Positions 14,927 to 22,718 of a stretch of 23,237 nt of DNA are shown here, one piece after another. The notes under the pieces are model-generated. The model was not told where the DNA came from and ran no database searches. It saw nothing but the letters and a program-made list of their open reading frames with translations. Numbering within the stretch: the first letter of the stretch is position 1; every line of letters begins with the position of its first letter. The stretch lies in assembly GCA_030612905.1 (NCBI GenBank), contig JAUWNA010000003.1, positions 1-23,237 on the forward strand, in the 5' to 3' direction. The translations under genes and the position numbers were made by a program. Origin of the DNA: Promethearchaeota archaeon (GTDB taxonomy: Archaea > Asgardarchaeota > Lokiarchaeia > Sigyniarchaeales > SOKP01).

Positions 14927-16333
14927 TTAATTTTCTAAATGAGATTTAGAATATTTGCTCGATAGTGAATTAGTTAACTCTCTTAATTTTTTAGAAATTT
15001 TTAATTTAAAAACATGATTTTCATCTAAGGTTTTGTATTCGCCTGGTAATTTTTTAATATTCTTTAGATAATACTGCTGAATTTCCATTAATTGAGGGAT
15101 TTTGCTAATTAGAATTCCTTTTTCCATTATTGGAATTAATAGAACCTCTGAATTCGGCGGTGCTTTGTCGTCATCTAACATTAAAATGTCTTCTTTGAAT
15201 ATTCCTCGCTCGTTATAAATCCTGTAAATTTGCTTCTTTCCAGGGTATGTTAATTTTTCTTCGCTTATTTTAATTTTAGGTCGGCCATTATATTCTATTA
15301 GTTTATACACGCCTGCAATAGTCGGGTCGTCCCTTGATGTCGCTAACTCGGTTCCCACGCCAAAAGCATCAATAGGAGCGTTGTTATCGATAATATGTTT
15401 AATCTTATACTCGTTTAAATCAGAACTCGCAACGATCATAACTTCTTTACAACCATTATCGTCTAAAATCTTGCGAACCTTTTTTGCGTGCTCAATGAGA
15501 TCGCCTGAATCTATTCTTACCCCTTTTATATTGTTCTCGTATTTACACGCGATTTTTGCTGCTTTTTCCGTGTCGTAAGTGTCAATTAAAAGTATTGAGT
15601 TCTTACCGTAAATTTTGTAATATAAATCGAAACTCTCTTTCTCGTCGTCAAATCGTTGGACAAAACTGTGAGCCATTGTACCGCTAGAATTAATACCCAA
15701 CTCGAGGTCGGCAACCACATTACTCGTACCGTTAAAACCTGCAATATAGCTAGCTCTTGCCGCATAAACACCTGCGAGAGGACTGTGGGATCTTCTAGTA
15801 CCGAATTCAAGAAGAACCTTATCTGAAGCAATGTTTTTTATTCGAGACGCTTTAGATGCCACAATAGTTTGATAATTAATGGTATTCAACAAATATGTTT
15901 CTGCTAATTGAGCGTGGAACATCGGCCCTTGAACTCTCATAATGGGCTCTAGGGGAAAGAAGAAATTCCCTTCTTTCATTGCCCACACATCTAATTTAAA
16001 CTTGAAGTTAGGCAAATAATTGTCAAAAAAGCTGGAATCGATGTTTTTAAAAACTTCTTTTTGTCTCAAGAAATTAATTGTCTTTTCAGTAAATCTAGCA
16101 TTTTGTAAGTAATAAATCGCTTGTTCTAAACCGGCAAAAATTAAGTAATTACGATTTTTAGGATATTTTCTAATAAAAAGATCAAAAACTGCAATATCGT
16201 TTTCATCCTTTCTACTGTTCTCTAAATTATCTTGATAATAAGCGGCCCCCATAGTTAATTGATAAAAGTCCGTAGCAAGGACCAAGTTAATATCGTTAAT
16301 AAAACCAGATTTTGGCTCTCCCATTATTTTCAT
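14927..16333 (-). CDS. pncB: Nicotinate phosphoribosyltransferase
   Basis: 468 residues. The enzyme converts nicotinate and PRPP (with ATP) to nicotinate mononucleotide in the Preiss-Handler route to NAD. Diagnostic stretches: LATDFYQLTMGAAY (19-32), the conserved start of the family; PLEPIMRVQGP (127-137); LEFGTRRSHSPLAG (175-188) with H183; FNGTSNV (200-206); SGTMAHSFVQ (217-226); DTYDTEKAA (251-259); and GVRIDSGDL (271-279). All belong to NAPRTase rather than quinolinate or nicotinamide transferases. Start: ATG 16333; ATG 16324 is possible three codons later. It begins 6 bases after the SAP-SWIM gene stop, so the pair is one operon. A nucleotide adenylyltransferase for the next NAD step begins at 22719. 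Confidence 0.94.
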   Translation of the reverse strand: MKIMGEPKSGFINDINLVLATDFYQLTMGAAYYQDNLENSRKDENDIAVFDLFIRKYPKNRNYLIFAGLEQAIYYLQNARFTEKTINFLRQKEVFKNIDSSFFDNYLPNFKFKLDVWAMKEGNFFFPLEPIMRVQGPMFHAQLAETYLLNTINYQTIVASKASRIKNIASDKVLLEFGTRRSHSPLAGVYAARASYIAGFNGTSNVVADLELGINSSGTMAHSFVQRFDDEKESFDLYYKIYGKNSILLIDTYDTEKAAKIACKYENNIKGVRIDSGDLIEHAKKVRKILDDNGCKEVMIVASSDLNEYKIKHIIDNNAPIDAFGVGTELATSRDDPTIAGVYKLIEYNGRPKIKISEEKLTYPGKKQIYRIYNERGIFKEDILMLDDDKAPPNSEVLLIPIMEKGILISKIPQLMEIQQYYLKNIKKLPGEYKTLDENHVFKLKISKKLRELTNSLSSKYSKSHLEN

Positions 16334-16339
16334 CTTAAA

Positions 16340-17299
16340 TTAAATTTTTGAAAGTTTGGTAACTCTCTTCAAAATTAAACCCCAAAAATTATCTTTATTT
16401 ACACCGCCACTGCATGTTATTTTATCTCCAACCTTAAATTTAACCTTCTCGTAAGCCTTATCGCTGACTCTTAATTTTAAGTCATTGATCTTTATAATAT
16501 CCTCTTCGCGATAATCCTTAGCTTTCTTTAATTGAGGTCCAATTTTTAGATCTTTTAGAGAAACTATAAAGTAAATAGTCACATTACCTTGAAAATCAGA
16601 TTCTCTTTCCAAAATTTCAGTAATTTCCCCTTCATAAACAGTGATTCTGCTGTTGATGTGTTTCGTTAACTGAAAGTTGGCTGAACTTTCGTCAACCATG
16701 CTTATGGCTTTTCCTGAACCCTTAGTTTTATCTCCGGAAGTTGTTGTCGCAGAAATTTTTATCGTAGAGATTTTTGTTTCGAAATCCTTTGGTAAAACAG
16801 TTAATTTCCAATCTGATAATTTAAAATAATTTTGTTTGAGCGAAAGAATAAAACCGACCCAAAAGTGACTACAAAGCCCCATATTTGACCCTATTCTACA
16901 ATCGCAGTCGCGTTCAGGATCAGCGATATTTTCTGGCGTTATAGATAAATAGGATGAAACCTCCCAGTTAAAACCCTTGAATAGCAATTCGATTTCGTGA
17001 TTTTTTTCATTAACATTCTTTATGGTACTTAATGTTTCGCGATAATCACCGTTTATTATTTTGATTGCTATCTGAATTTCGTTCGAAATAATTTCTACCT
17101 CTTTTTGCTCCAACAATTCTTTAAGTTCTTCTTCTGCTAACGAATCAAGTATGAAATCAACTAGCTCTGTTTTTTTGAGTTTTGAATACCTTTTTAATTC
17201 AAAATCCCTGCACATTTGCTTCAAGTCGTTAACGTTTAAAGATTGAAGTAAATAATTCAAATAAATTTTATCGTCTAATTTTTTGCTCAAACTTTTCAC
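16340..17299 (-). CDS. SAP-SWIM protein with C-terminal OB-like region
   Basis: 319 residues, probable nucleic-acid-binding protein. Residues about 18-54 (LQSLNVNDLKQMCRDFELKR...ELVDFILDSL) form a SAP-like helix-extended-helix DNA-binding module. A charged helix follows to about 70. C132-D-C134-x8-C143-S-H145 is an exact SWIM zinc finger (CxC-x8-CxH) inside DPERDCDCRIGSNMGLCSHFWVGFIL. Residues about 218-315 alternate strand-like segments (ITVYEGEITEILERES, VTIYFIVSLKDLKI, FKVGDKITCSGGV) consistent with an OB fold, although that is only a secondary-structure impression. The start is GTG at 17299; an in-frame TTG follows at 17290. It is coupled to pncB, 6 bases downstream. I know of no named protein with this exact order. 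Confidence 0.8.
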   Translation of the reverse strand: MKSLSKKLDDKIYLNYLLQSLNVNDLKQMCRDFELKRYSKLKKTELVDFILDSLAEEELKELLEQKEVEIISNEIQIAIKIINGDYRETLSTIKNVNEKNHEIELLFKGFNWEVSSYLSITPENIADPERDCDCRIGSNMGLCSHFWVGFILSLKQNYFKLSDWKLTVLPKDFETKISTIKISATTTSGDKTKGSGKAISMVDESSANFQLTKHINSRITVYEGEITEILERESDFQGNVTIYFIVSLKDLKIGPQLKKAKDYREEDIIKINDLKLRVSDKAYEKVKFKVGDKITCSGGVNKDNFWGLILKRVTKLSKI

Positions 17300-17692
17300 A
17301 CTTAATTTTATTATTAGTTATTTCTATCTTGTTTTCAATAAATAAATTGTATTTTCTTATTTAAGTATGATTATCGATTAGTTATCTAAAAACTATTATT
17401 ACTATGTTCTAATACTAAAATCTCATTTATATGTTGGGTTAAGATAGATAAATTTATTTGTTTTTATGTTCGAAAAAAGAAAAACCGACTATCAAAATCT
17501 TTAATTGATTACTAATTTATTGCTGAAATCAAAAACGAAAAAGTGGGAAAACTTTCGGAAATAAGCATTTTCATAACTTTACGCTTAGGAATACAACCAT
17601 AACATTTAAAAATAAACATAACCATTAAATGATCTAATGATTTATTTGATTAGAAAAGTATTTGAATAAAAAAATAAGATGTGAAAATAAAT
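17300..17692. other. 393-base intergenic region between divergent genes
   Basis: No gene is supported here. It lies between the divergent SAP-SWIM gene and the 69-aa repeat gene and should hold both promoters. It is strongly AT-rich with several TATA-like stretches, for example TTTAAAAATAAA near 17605-17615. A direct repeat ATGATCTA/ATGATTTA is at 17629-17644. A 12-codon reading frame starting with ATG at 17466 is too short to call. Confidence 0.6.
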
Positions 17693-17902
17693 ATGAGTGA
17701 TAGTACACCAGAATACTTGAAATTCTTTGGTGAAATTAAATTCGCAGAAGAAAGAAGTTTAAGCGCAAGCGATTTTGAAAGCTCTCTTAAGAGTTATTTT
17801 TCGAAAGAGAAAAAACTTCCACAAGGGCGCTATAAATTTGCCGAACTTAACAATTCTAGCATTAAAGATTTTGAAGATTCCTTCTATAGTTATTTTGAAT
17901 AA
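17693..17902 (+). CDS. 69-aa protein made of two copies of one motif
   Basis: Small acidic, soluble protein with no cysteine and no membrane helix. It is an internal duplication with a 32-residue period: residues 16-36 and 48-68 share 12 of 21 positions. Both contain KFAE, then DFE at 27-29 and 59-61, then S-Y-F at 34-36 and 66-68; Gly13 and Gly45 also match. The linker between copies is SKEKKLPQGRY. The family is not recognised. Start: I prefer ATG at 17693; an in-frame GTG at 17681 would add MKIN. A T7 tract 13 bases after the stop is the probable terminator. Monocistronic by spacing. The duplicated aromatic-acidic motif suggests a bivalent binding peptide or adaptor; that is inference. Confidence 0.7.
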   Translation: MSDSTPEYLKFFGEIKFAEERSLSASDFESSLKSYFSKEKKLPQGRYKFAELNNSSIKDFEDSFYSYFE

Positions 17903-17914
17903 AGAATTAAAGAC

Positions 17915-17921
17915 TTTTTTT
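17915..17921 (+). terminator. T7 tract after the 69-aa gene
   Basis: Seven T in a row, 13 bases past the stop codon, followed by further T-rich sequence to about 17970. Suits archaeal oligo-T termination; inferred. Confidence 0.4.
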
Positions 17922-18002
17922 AAAATTCTCTTTATATATTAATTTTTATTTATATTCTCTTTTATTTCAACATGTATTATAATTGTATTTTGAAACATAA
18001 GG

Positions 18003-18021
18003 CTTTGATTTATAATCAAAG
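18003..18021. promoter_or_regulatory. Palindrome with embedded TATA box before the hydrolase gene
   Basis: CTTTGATT (18003-18010) and AATCAAAG (18014-18021) are perfect inverted arms around TAT, together containing TTTATAAT, a good archaeal TATA box. The palindrome ends 55 bases before the hydrolase ATG at 18077. A regulator bound here would block TBP. Seen directly; role inferred. Confidence 0.5.
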
Positions 18022-18076
18022 AAAATCAATTGAAATTAAGCTACTTATTACAAGTTAATTATTTTGGTCAAATATT

Positions 18077-18922
18077 ATGGAATTATTTAGTAATGGCGAA
18101 GAGAAATTCGTCGAAACGAACGGTATAAAACTCCATACGGTTATAATCGGGGAAGGTGAGCCCTTAATCTTGCTTCATGGATTTCCAGATTTTTGGTTTG
18201 GTTGGAAAAATGTAATTCTTGGGCTTAAAAAGGATTATAAGCTAATTATCCCTGATATGCGCGGCTATAACTTATCTGACAAACCTGAAGGCGTTAATAA
18301 TTATAAAATGGATGTTTTAGTTGAGGACATTAAGGGATTAATTGAGTCTTTAAACTTGGGTAAAATTTTTCTTGCAGGACACGATTGGGGCGGCGTAGTA
18401 GCGTGGGCATTCGCTGAAAAATATCCTAAATTAGTACGAAAGTTAGCAATTTTAAATGCTCCTCACATGAAGATATTCCAAGAAAGGTTGCGCTCAGATA
18501 AAAAACAACAAAAAGCAAGTTTTTATATTTTTGAATTTCTTAAACCCGATGGAGAAAAATTTTTTTTTAAGGACGATTATAAGTGGTTGAAATTCGCAGT
18601 TTTTGAAGGGTTAATAAATAAAAAAGGTTTTACTGATTTTGACAAGGAAAAATATTTAGAAACATGGGCAAAACCAGGCGCAGTTTTAGGAGGGGTGAAT
18701 TATTACAAAGCTAATGTAAGTTTTAGCAATTGGACAGGGAAAATAACAGTCCCCACCTTGGTCATCCATGGAATGAAAGATATAGCTGTGTTACCATCGG
18801 TCTTGGACGGACTACCTGATTATGTAGCCGATCTCAAAATTATCCGTGCTGAAAATTCTTCACATTGGGTTATGCACGACGAGCCCGAATTAATTATTTC
18901 ATCCTTTAAAGAATTCTTCTAA
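18077..18922 (+). CDS. Alpha/beta hydrolase, epoxide hydrolase-like
   Basis: 281 residues, cytosolic, with no signal peptide. The oxyanion motif HGFPDFW is at 34-40. The nucleophile elbow GHDWGG (101-106) puts Asp103 at the catalytic position, so this is an epoxide hydrolase or haloalkane dehalogenase-type enzyme, not a Ser esterase. The rest of the triad is Asp235 (VIHGMKDIAV) and His263 (SSHWVMHDEPE). Cap-domain tyrosines such as Y209/Y210 (GGVNYYKAN) are where epoxide hydrolases keep the ring-opening Tyr, which favours that class. Length is normal for the family. Start: ATG 18077, no clear Shine-Dalgarno. A palindromic TATA region lies upstream and a T6 run follows the stop. Physiological substrate unknown. 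Confidence 0.9.
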   Translation: MELFSNGEEKFVETNGIKLHTVIIGEGEPLILLHGFPDFWFGWKNVILGLKKDYKLIIPDMRGYNLSDKPEGVNNYKMDVLVEDIKGLIESLNLGKIFLAGHDWGGVVAWAFAEKYPKLVRKLAILNAPHMKIFQERLRSDKKQQKASFYIFEFLKPDGEKFFFKDDYKWLKFAVFEGLINKKGFTDFDKEKYLETWAKPGAVLGGVNYYKANVSFSNWTGKITVPTLVIHGMKDIAVLPSVLDGLPDYVADLKIIRAENSSHWVMHDEPELIISSFKEFF

Positions 18923-19129
18923 TTTTTTCCGTTCAACCTTCATTTCAATTACCTAAAATTAGTTTTGAGTAAATTTCTCTTTTGTAATATATACAAATGT
19001 TTCAATATTTCGATTTAACAGAACAAAAAGCATAGATTTAAATGTTTACGTTTTTTGTTAAAAAATATAAGAAAAAGGTTTAACTTTTATCCAAAATTAT
19101 ATTAATAGAAAAACTTGATTTTTGATAAC

Positions 19130-19573
19130 ATGTCAGAAAAAGAAGCTTGGGCTTTTCAACTTGATTGGTTGAATATTATTCATCTTATGGGTTTAGATTC
19201 AATCTACCAAATTCCAGAACATAAGAGAGAAAAGGTAGTAAAGAAATTAACTAAACTTTATGATATAGAACTGTTATTATCTTTTACTCCTAATGAATTG
19301 GACGAATTAGTAGCAAATGAGTTAAATATCCTTATGAAAAAGGAATTAATTTTGCACGAGAGACAGAAAAAGAGAATTGAAAAGCAATTAAAAAGTCAAA
19401 TGGGGCCTTTAAGAAAAGGGATAATCCCAATCGATATGAACGACTTAAAAGATTTAGATCCAAAAGATATAATGAAATTTTTCTCTAAAAAGCTGATGGG
19501 CAAAGAAGACGAAGATGATAATGACGATGACAACGATACGAACGCAGACGATAGTACAGGATATTATATTTAA
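19130..19573 (+). CDS. Helical hypothetical protein with acidic C-terminal tail
   Basis: 147 residues from ATG 19130 (an in-frame TTG at 19115 would add MIFDN). The body is helical and highly charged: SEKEAWAFQLDWLNIIHLMG at the start, then KREKVVKKLTKLYDIELLLS, then a basic stretch HERQKKRIEKQLKSQ. A final helix FFSKKLMGK is followed by an almost pure Asp/Glu/Asn tail (EDEDDNDDDNDTNADD) and GYYI. No membrane helix, no cysteine. The pattern of a basic body and acidic tail is common in chaperone-like or nucleic-acid-associated proteins, but I do not recognise a family. It is convergent with the PHP gene, 29 bases away. Confidence 0.7.
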   Translation: MSEKEAWAFQLDWLNIIHLMGLDSIYQIPEHKREKVVKKLTKLYDIELLLSFTPNELDELVANELNILMKKELILHERQKKRIEKQLKSQMGPLRKGIIPIDMNDLKDLDPKDIMKFFSKKLMGKEDEDDNDDDNDTNADDSTGYYI

Positions 19574-19591
19574 ACTAATTTTATAAATATT

Positions 19592-19598
19592 AAAAAAA
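19592..19598 (-). terminator. T7 tract at the end of the PHP gene
   Basis: Seven T on the minus strand, 4 bases past the PHP stop codon, in the convergent gap. Likely archaeal oligo-T terminator; inferred. Confidence 0.4.
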
Positions 19599-19602
19599 GA
19601 AT

Positions 19603-21192
19603 TTAATAAATTTTAACCTTTAGCAATCTTAATTCTACTTTTTTTGCCCTCCTGTAAAATAGGGCGAATGTTAGATAGACTATGGAAGACCAAATTATCC
19701 AAGATAGAGCTTGATAAATATCTATGTTTAAGAGATAATTAATGAATTCTTCTACGATATAAAGTCCTGAATCGTTCGAATCTCCGGGAAACTTGAAAGT
19801 TTCAGAAAAAAATTGAATGGCAATAGCTTCATGCGTATTATTTTGTAAGTTTTTGAAAATATTTTCAATCGTTTTATTATTTGGATCATCTAATTTTAAT
19901 TTGATAAAAGTGTTTAAGTCTTCATTAGTATGAATGTCAGACCCCGCTATGCAAATTAAATTGTTATCCAAGCAAAATTGACGTATCTCCGTATACCTGG
20001 TATAACCCCCTCCATTGATGATTTCAAAACCATCGACGCCCCAATCGCGCAATTCTTCAAGTGTATGCGGCGCTCCAGATCCGTCTACGTAATTATAATG
20101 GTTTACCGTTATAAAACCACCGTTAGATTTTACATAACTTATTAAATCAGAGGCATTCATGGCTTCAGGTCCTCCTGGCGTATAGGATTCGAGAGGTACT
20201 AATTCTTCTTCAATCCCAAAGTAATTCATGTGAATTTCTGGGTCTGGTTCGTGATTTGTCCATTCTTCTGCGATCCAGACTGTAAAATCCAATCCATTCT
20301 TCTCAACAAATTCTCGAGCTGCTAAAGCCCCTCTTATGTTATCGTGATCGGAAAATGCCGCTCCAGAAATCCCGTGTTCAATGTACCATAAAACTCTCTC
20401 TTCAGGAGTAAGCCAACCGTCAGAAAAGGTCGTGTGGACGTGAAAGTCAAACAAAAACTCATCATCGTCAAGAGGTATAATCGGGATTATTTTATGCGTT
20501 GGAAATTGAATTGACAATAAAATAACATTAGAACCAAGTAATAGCAATAAAATTCCGGCAAAATAAACAAATTCCTTCTTCAAATTCGCTGTAATTTTTC
20601 TATTTCCTTTTTCTATTTTAGCAGTAAAATTAAATTTAAGCCTTGGATGAAATAACTTTATAAGAGAATGCCCCGCTTTAATTGAAATTAAGATAAAACT
20701 AAAGTGTATTCCAATTTGAACCGGGACCATAAAATATCTATTAACAAAGAAAAATCCTTGAATTAAGTATCCCACAAGTACTATTAGTAAAATTGCTAAG
20801 AGCGTTATAGAAAAGACTTTAAACGAAAAATAAATGAAATCTGTTAACAAGTGTTTTAAATGATTGTATTTGCTTGAGTTTAATTTGCCCGATCTTCTTA
20901 AGATCACATAAATAACGCGTAAAATAGGGTATATTATTAAATACAGGAAAAGCCAAGTGAATCGGTATTCTAAAATAAAAGCAATTGTTGCAAAGGGTTC
21001 AAAAATATACCTTAAAAATGGCAAAAAGCTAAAATAATCAGAAGAAACGTCGGTTTGTCCAAGAGCATCGTAAAAAACTACTTCCCTACGACTAAATATT
21101 GCCAATAAAACTAATACAATAATCCAAATTGAAAAGAATAGAGTTCCTATTGAAAATATTTTGTTTTTATAAAATAGAGTCTTTAAACGCAT
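19603..21192 (-). CDS. Membrane-anchored PHP-domain phosphoesterase
   Basis: 529 residues. The N-terminal ~230 residues hold five or six transmembrane helices (about 15-32, 68-98 as one or two, 120-146, 152-172, 208-228). Residues about 244-440 form a PHP metal-dependent phosphoesterase domain with its ligands: HVH (H251, H253), SDHD (D282, H283), E309/E310, NHY (H365) and SDIH (D419, H421). One more helix (about 496-513) precedes a basic C-terminus. PHP domains of this type hydrolyse nucleotide or sugar phosphates using two or three metal ions. If the loop has the sidedness implied by the basic cytoplasmic ends, the catalytic domain between helices 5/6 and the last helix may be external; this needs testing. 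Start: ATG 21192. Confidence 0.85.
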   Translation of the reverse strand: MRLKTLFYKNKIFSIGTLFFSIWIIVLVLLAIFSRREVVFYDALGQTDVSSDYFSFLPFLRYIFEPFATIAFILEYRFTWLFLYLIIYPILRVIYVILRRSGKLNSSKYNHLKHLLTDFIYFSFKVFSITLLAILLIVLVGYLIQGFFFVNRYFMVPVQIGIHFSFILISIKAGHSLIKLFHPRLKFNFTAKIEKGNRKITANLKKEFVYFAGILLLLLGSNVILLSIQFPTHKIIPIIPLDDDEFLFDFHVHTTFSDGWLTPEERVLWYIEHGISGAAFSDHDNIRGALAAREFVEKNGLDFTVWIAEEWTNHEPDPEIHMNYFGIEEELVPLESYTPGGPEAMNASDLISYVKSNGGFITVNHYNYVDGSGAPHTLEELRDWGVDGFEIINGGGYTRYTEIRQFCLDNNLICIAGSDIHTNEDLNTFIKLKLDDPNNKTIENIFKNLQNNTHEAIAIQFFSETFKFPGDSNDSGLYIVEEFINYLLNIDIYQALSWIIWSSIVYLTFALFYRRAKKVELRLLKVKIY

Positions 21193-21296
21193 AATTATAA
21201 ATTTGCTTTTATCCTTTAAAATATTTTTAATTAATTTAATAGCTCTTCAAATTTTCTTCGATAAAGGAACTTATTTTACAGTAAGAATTAGGTGCC

Positions 21297-21339
21297 AAAA
21301 AAAAACCCAAAAAAGTCTAAAAAAAAATAGTAAAAAAAA
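21297..21339 (-). terminator. Four T-tracts after the URO-D-family gene
   Basis: On the minus strand, runs of 8, 9, 6 and 9 T occur within 43 bases, starting 16 bases beyond the stop codon of the URO-D-family gene. This is the clearest archaeal-style oligo-T terminator in the window. Confidence 0.65.
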
Positions 21340-21355
21340 GAGGCATAAGTTTATT

Positions 21356-22576
21356 TCAAGTAAAATACAGCTTTTCTTTTAAAGAACTATTTATTTGCTT
21401 AAGTAATTGTCGCTGAACTCCGCTGTCGAACTCATAGTGTTTCGTATTTAAAAATTCCTCAAGTAATTCCTTATTTAAGTTTGGATAATTGTTACTTTTT
21501 ACCCAGCTAATTGCTTCTTCTATTAACTTACCATCTCCACCACCAATAAAAGGTGGTAAGTAAAAGTCTGCAATTATTTTAGACGAATAGAGCGTTCTAA
21601 CGTATAAGCCTTTATGCTCTAAATTACGATATAGATGAGGTACTTTTTCCGAAAGGGTATCTATTACAACATTTTTACCTGCTTTTTGGATTTTTTTGTA
21701 TAGAGGGATCCACTCTGCTGAACCTTGTGGTTGCCGACCTGCTCCTGGTACCCATTGGATACCTGTCAGATGTGAGATTGATAAAAAATCATCTAAAAAC
21801 GGAATTTGATAAGGTCCGTCCATGTGGTAAATTGCGTAATCCATATGTTTGATTTGAGTAATTATATCTGGTAAAGCAAACCTTTTAAACCATTTTGGGT
21901 TAAGCATCGCGATAAAGTCACATTGAACGGGATACCAACTTTTCCTACACCAGACATTTAGCCAAGCATTAAAACCTTTGCAATCCTTCTTAATTATTTC
22001 ATAAAGCTTATCGTAGACTTTTATCAACTTTTCAAGAATTATTTCTCGGCAAGTGTCTATTATGTGTGGATTACGTTTCATAGTTAGTAATAGATTAGTT
22101 GGCCCTAAGAACGAGGAAAGAATGTCTAAAACCCCTCCTAGATCCGTAATTGAAACCTGATAATTTTCTTTCGCTCTTTTCACAGCATACTCCGTGATTC
22201 TAAGAATCCTCGAATACCATTCGTTATTCTGGTTTAATTTTACGCTTTCAAGCAGAGATGTTATTTCTTCCGGTTTGGTTGGTCGACTAAACCAAGTAGT
22301 TTCAGATTGAAATTTCGGTTCAACGCCAAAAATAGCCGCAACTATGCCTGGTCCGTAATTTGGAAAATAAGAAGGTATAGCTTCTCCACCATAAAAAGTT
22401 TTTTCCGCATTTTTCTCAAAACTATCAAGAGCTTCCTCGATACCCTCTGGGTTTTTAGCTAACCTCCAATCTTGCCCCAAGGCGTCTAAATAACCTCCAA
22501 TGGCAGCCCTTTTCTTCGAAAAATAGTACGATATAACCGGACGATCGACTACCTCGTGGTCCCACCACGCATCCAT
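21356..22576 (-). CDS. URO-D/corrinoid methyltransferase-family protein
   Basis: 406 residues as called from ATG 22576. The fold and motifs are those of the uroporphyrinogen decarboxylase superfamily, which also holds MtaA/MtbA-like methyltransferases that move methyl groups between corrinoid proteins and thiols. Visible: DLGGVLDILSSFLG (substrate pocket region), YHMDGPYQIPFLDDFL, LTGIQWVPGAG and a Gly-rich GGGDGK near the end. No His-x-Cys zinc motif typical of MtaA-type enzymes stands out. The N-terminus looks clipped: the frame stays open upstream and encodes LLKEDIEESKER, which continues naturally into MDAWWDHEVVDRP, the usual family start, but no ATG, GTG or TTG lies there before the stop at 22646. 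Reaction and substrate are uncertain; heme synthesis is unlikely. Confidence 0.8.
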   Translation of the reverse strand: MDAWWDHEVVDRPVISYYFSKKRAAIGGYLDALGQDWRLAKNPEGIEEALDSFEKNAEKTFYGGEAIPSYFPNYGPGIVAAIFGVEPKFQSETTWFSRPTKPEEITSLLESVKLNQNNEWYSRILRITEYAVKRAKENYQVSITDLGGVLDILSSFLGPTNLLLTMKRNPHIIDTCREIILEKLIKVYDKLYEIIKKDCKGFNAWLNVWCRKSWYPVQCDFIAMLNPKWFKRFALPDIITQIKHMDYAIYHMDGPYQIPFLDDFLSISHLTGIQWVPGAGRQPQGSAEWIPLYKKIQKAGKNVVIDTLSEKVPHLYRNLEHKGLYVRTLYSSKIIADFYLPPFIGGGDGKLIEEAISWVKSNNYPNLNKELLEEFLNTKHYEFDSGVQRQLLKQINSSLKEKLYFT

Positions 22577-22718
22577 ACGTTCTTTCGATTCTTCGATATC
22601 CTCTTTTAATAACGTAATAATATACCTATTGTCAAGTTGAATAAATTATATGGCAAAATTATTAATCTTTTTTGAATTATTCGAATTATTTTATTACTAC
22701 GACAAATAATTAATTAGA

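Noticed and set aside
17466..17504. A 12-codon frame beginning ATG TTC in the 17.3-17.7 kb gap.
   Set aside because: Too short, and without a ribosome site or any repeat of its sequence to support it.
21356..22576. Calling this gene hemE (uroporphyrinogen decarboxylase proper).
   Set aside because: It is longer and more divergent than HemE and lacks its recognisable N-terminal signature; only the superfamily can be supported.
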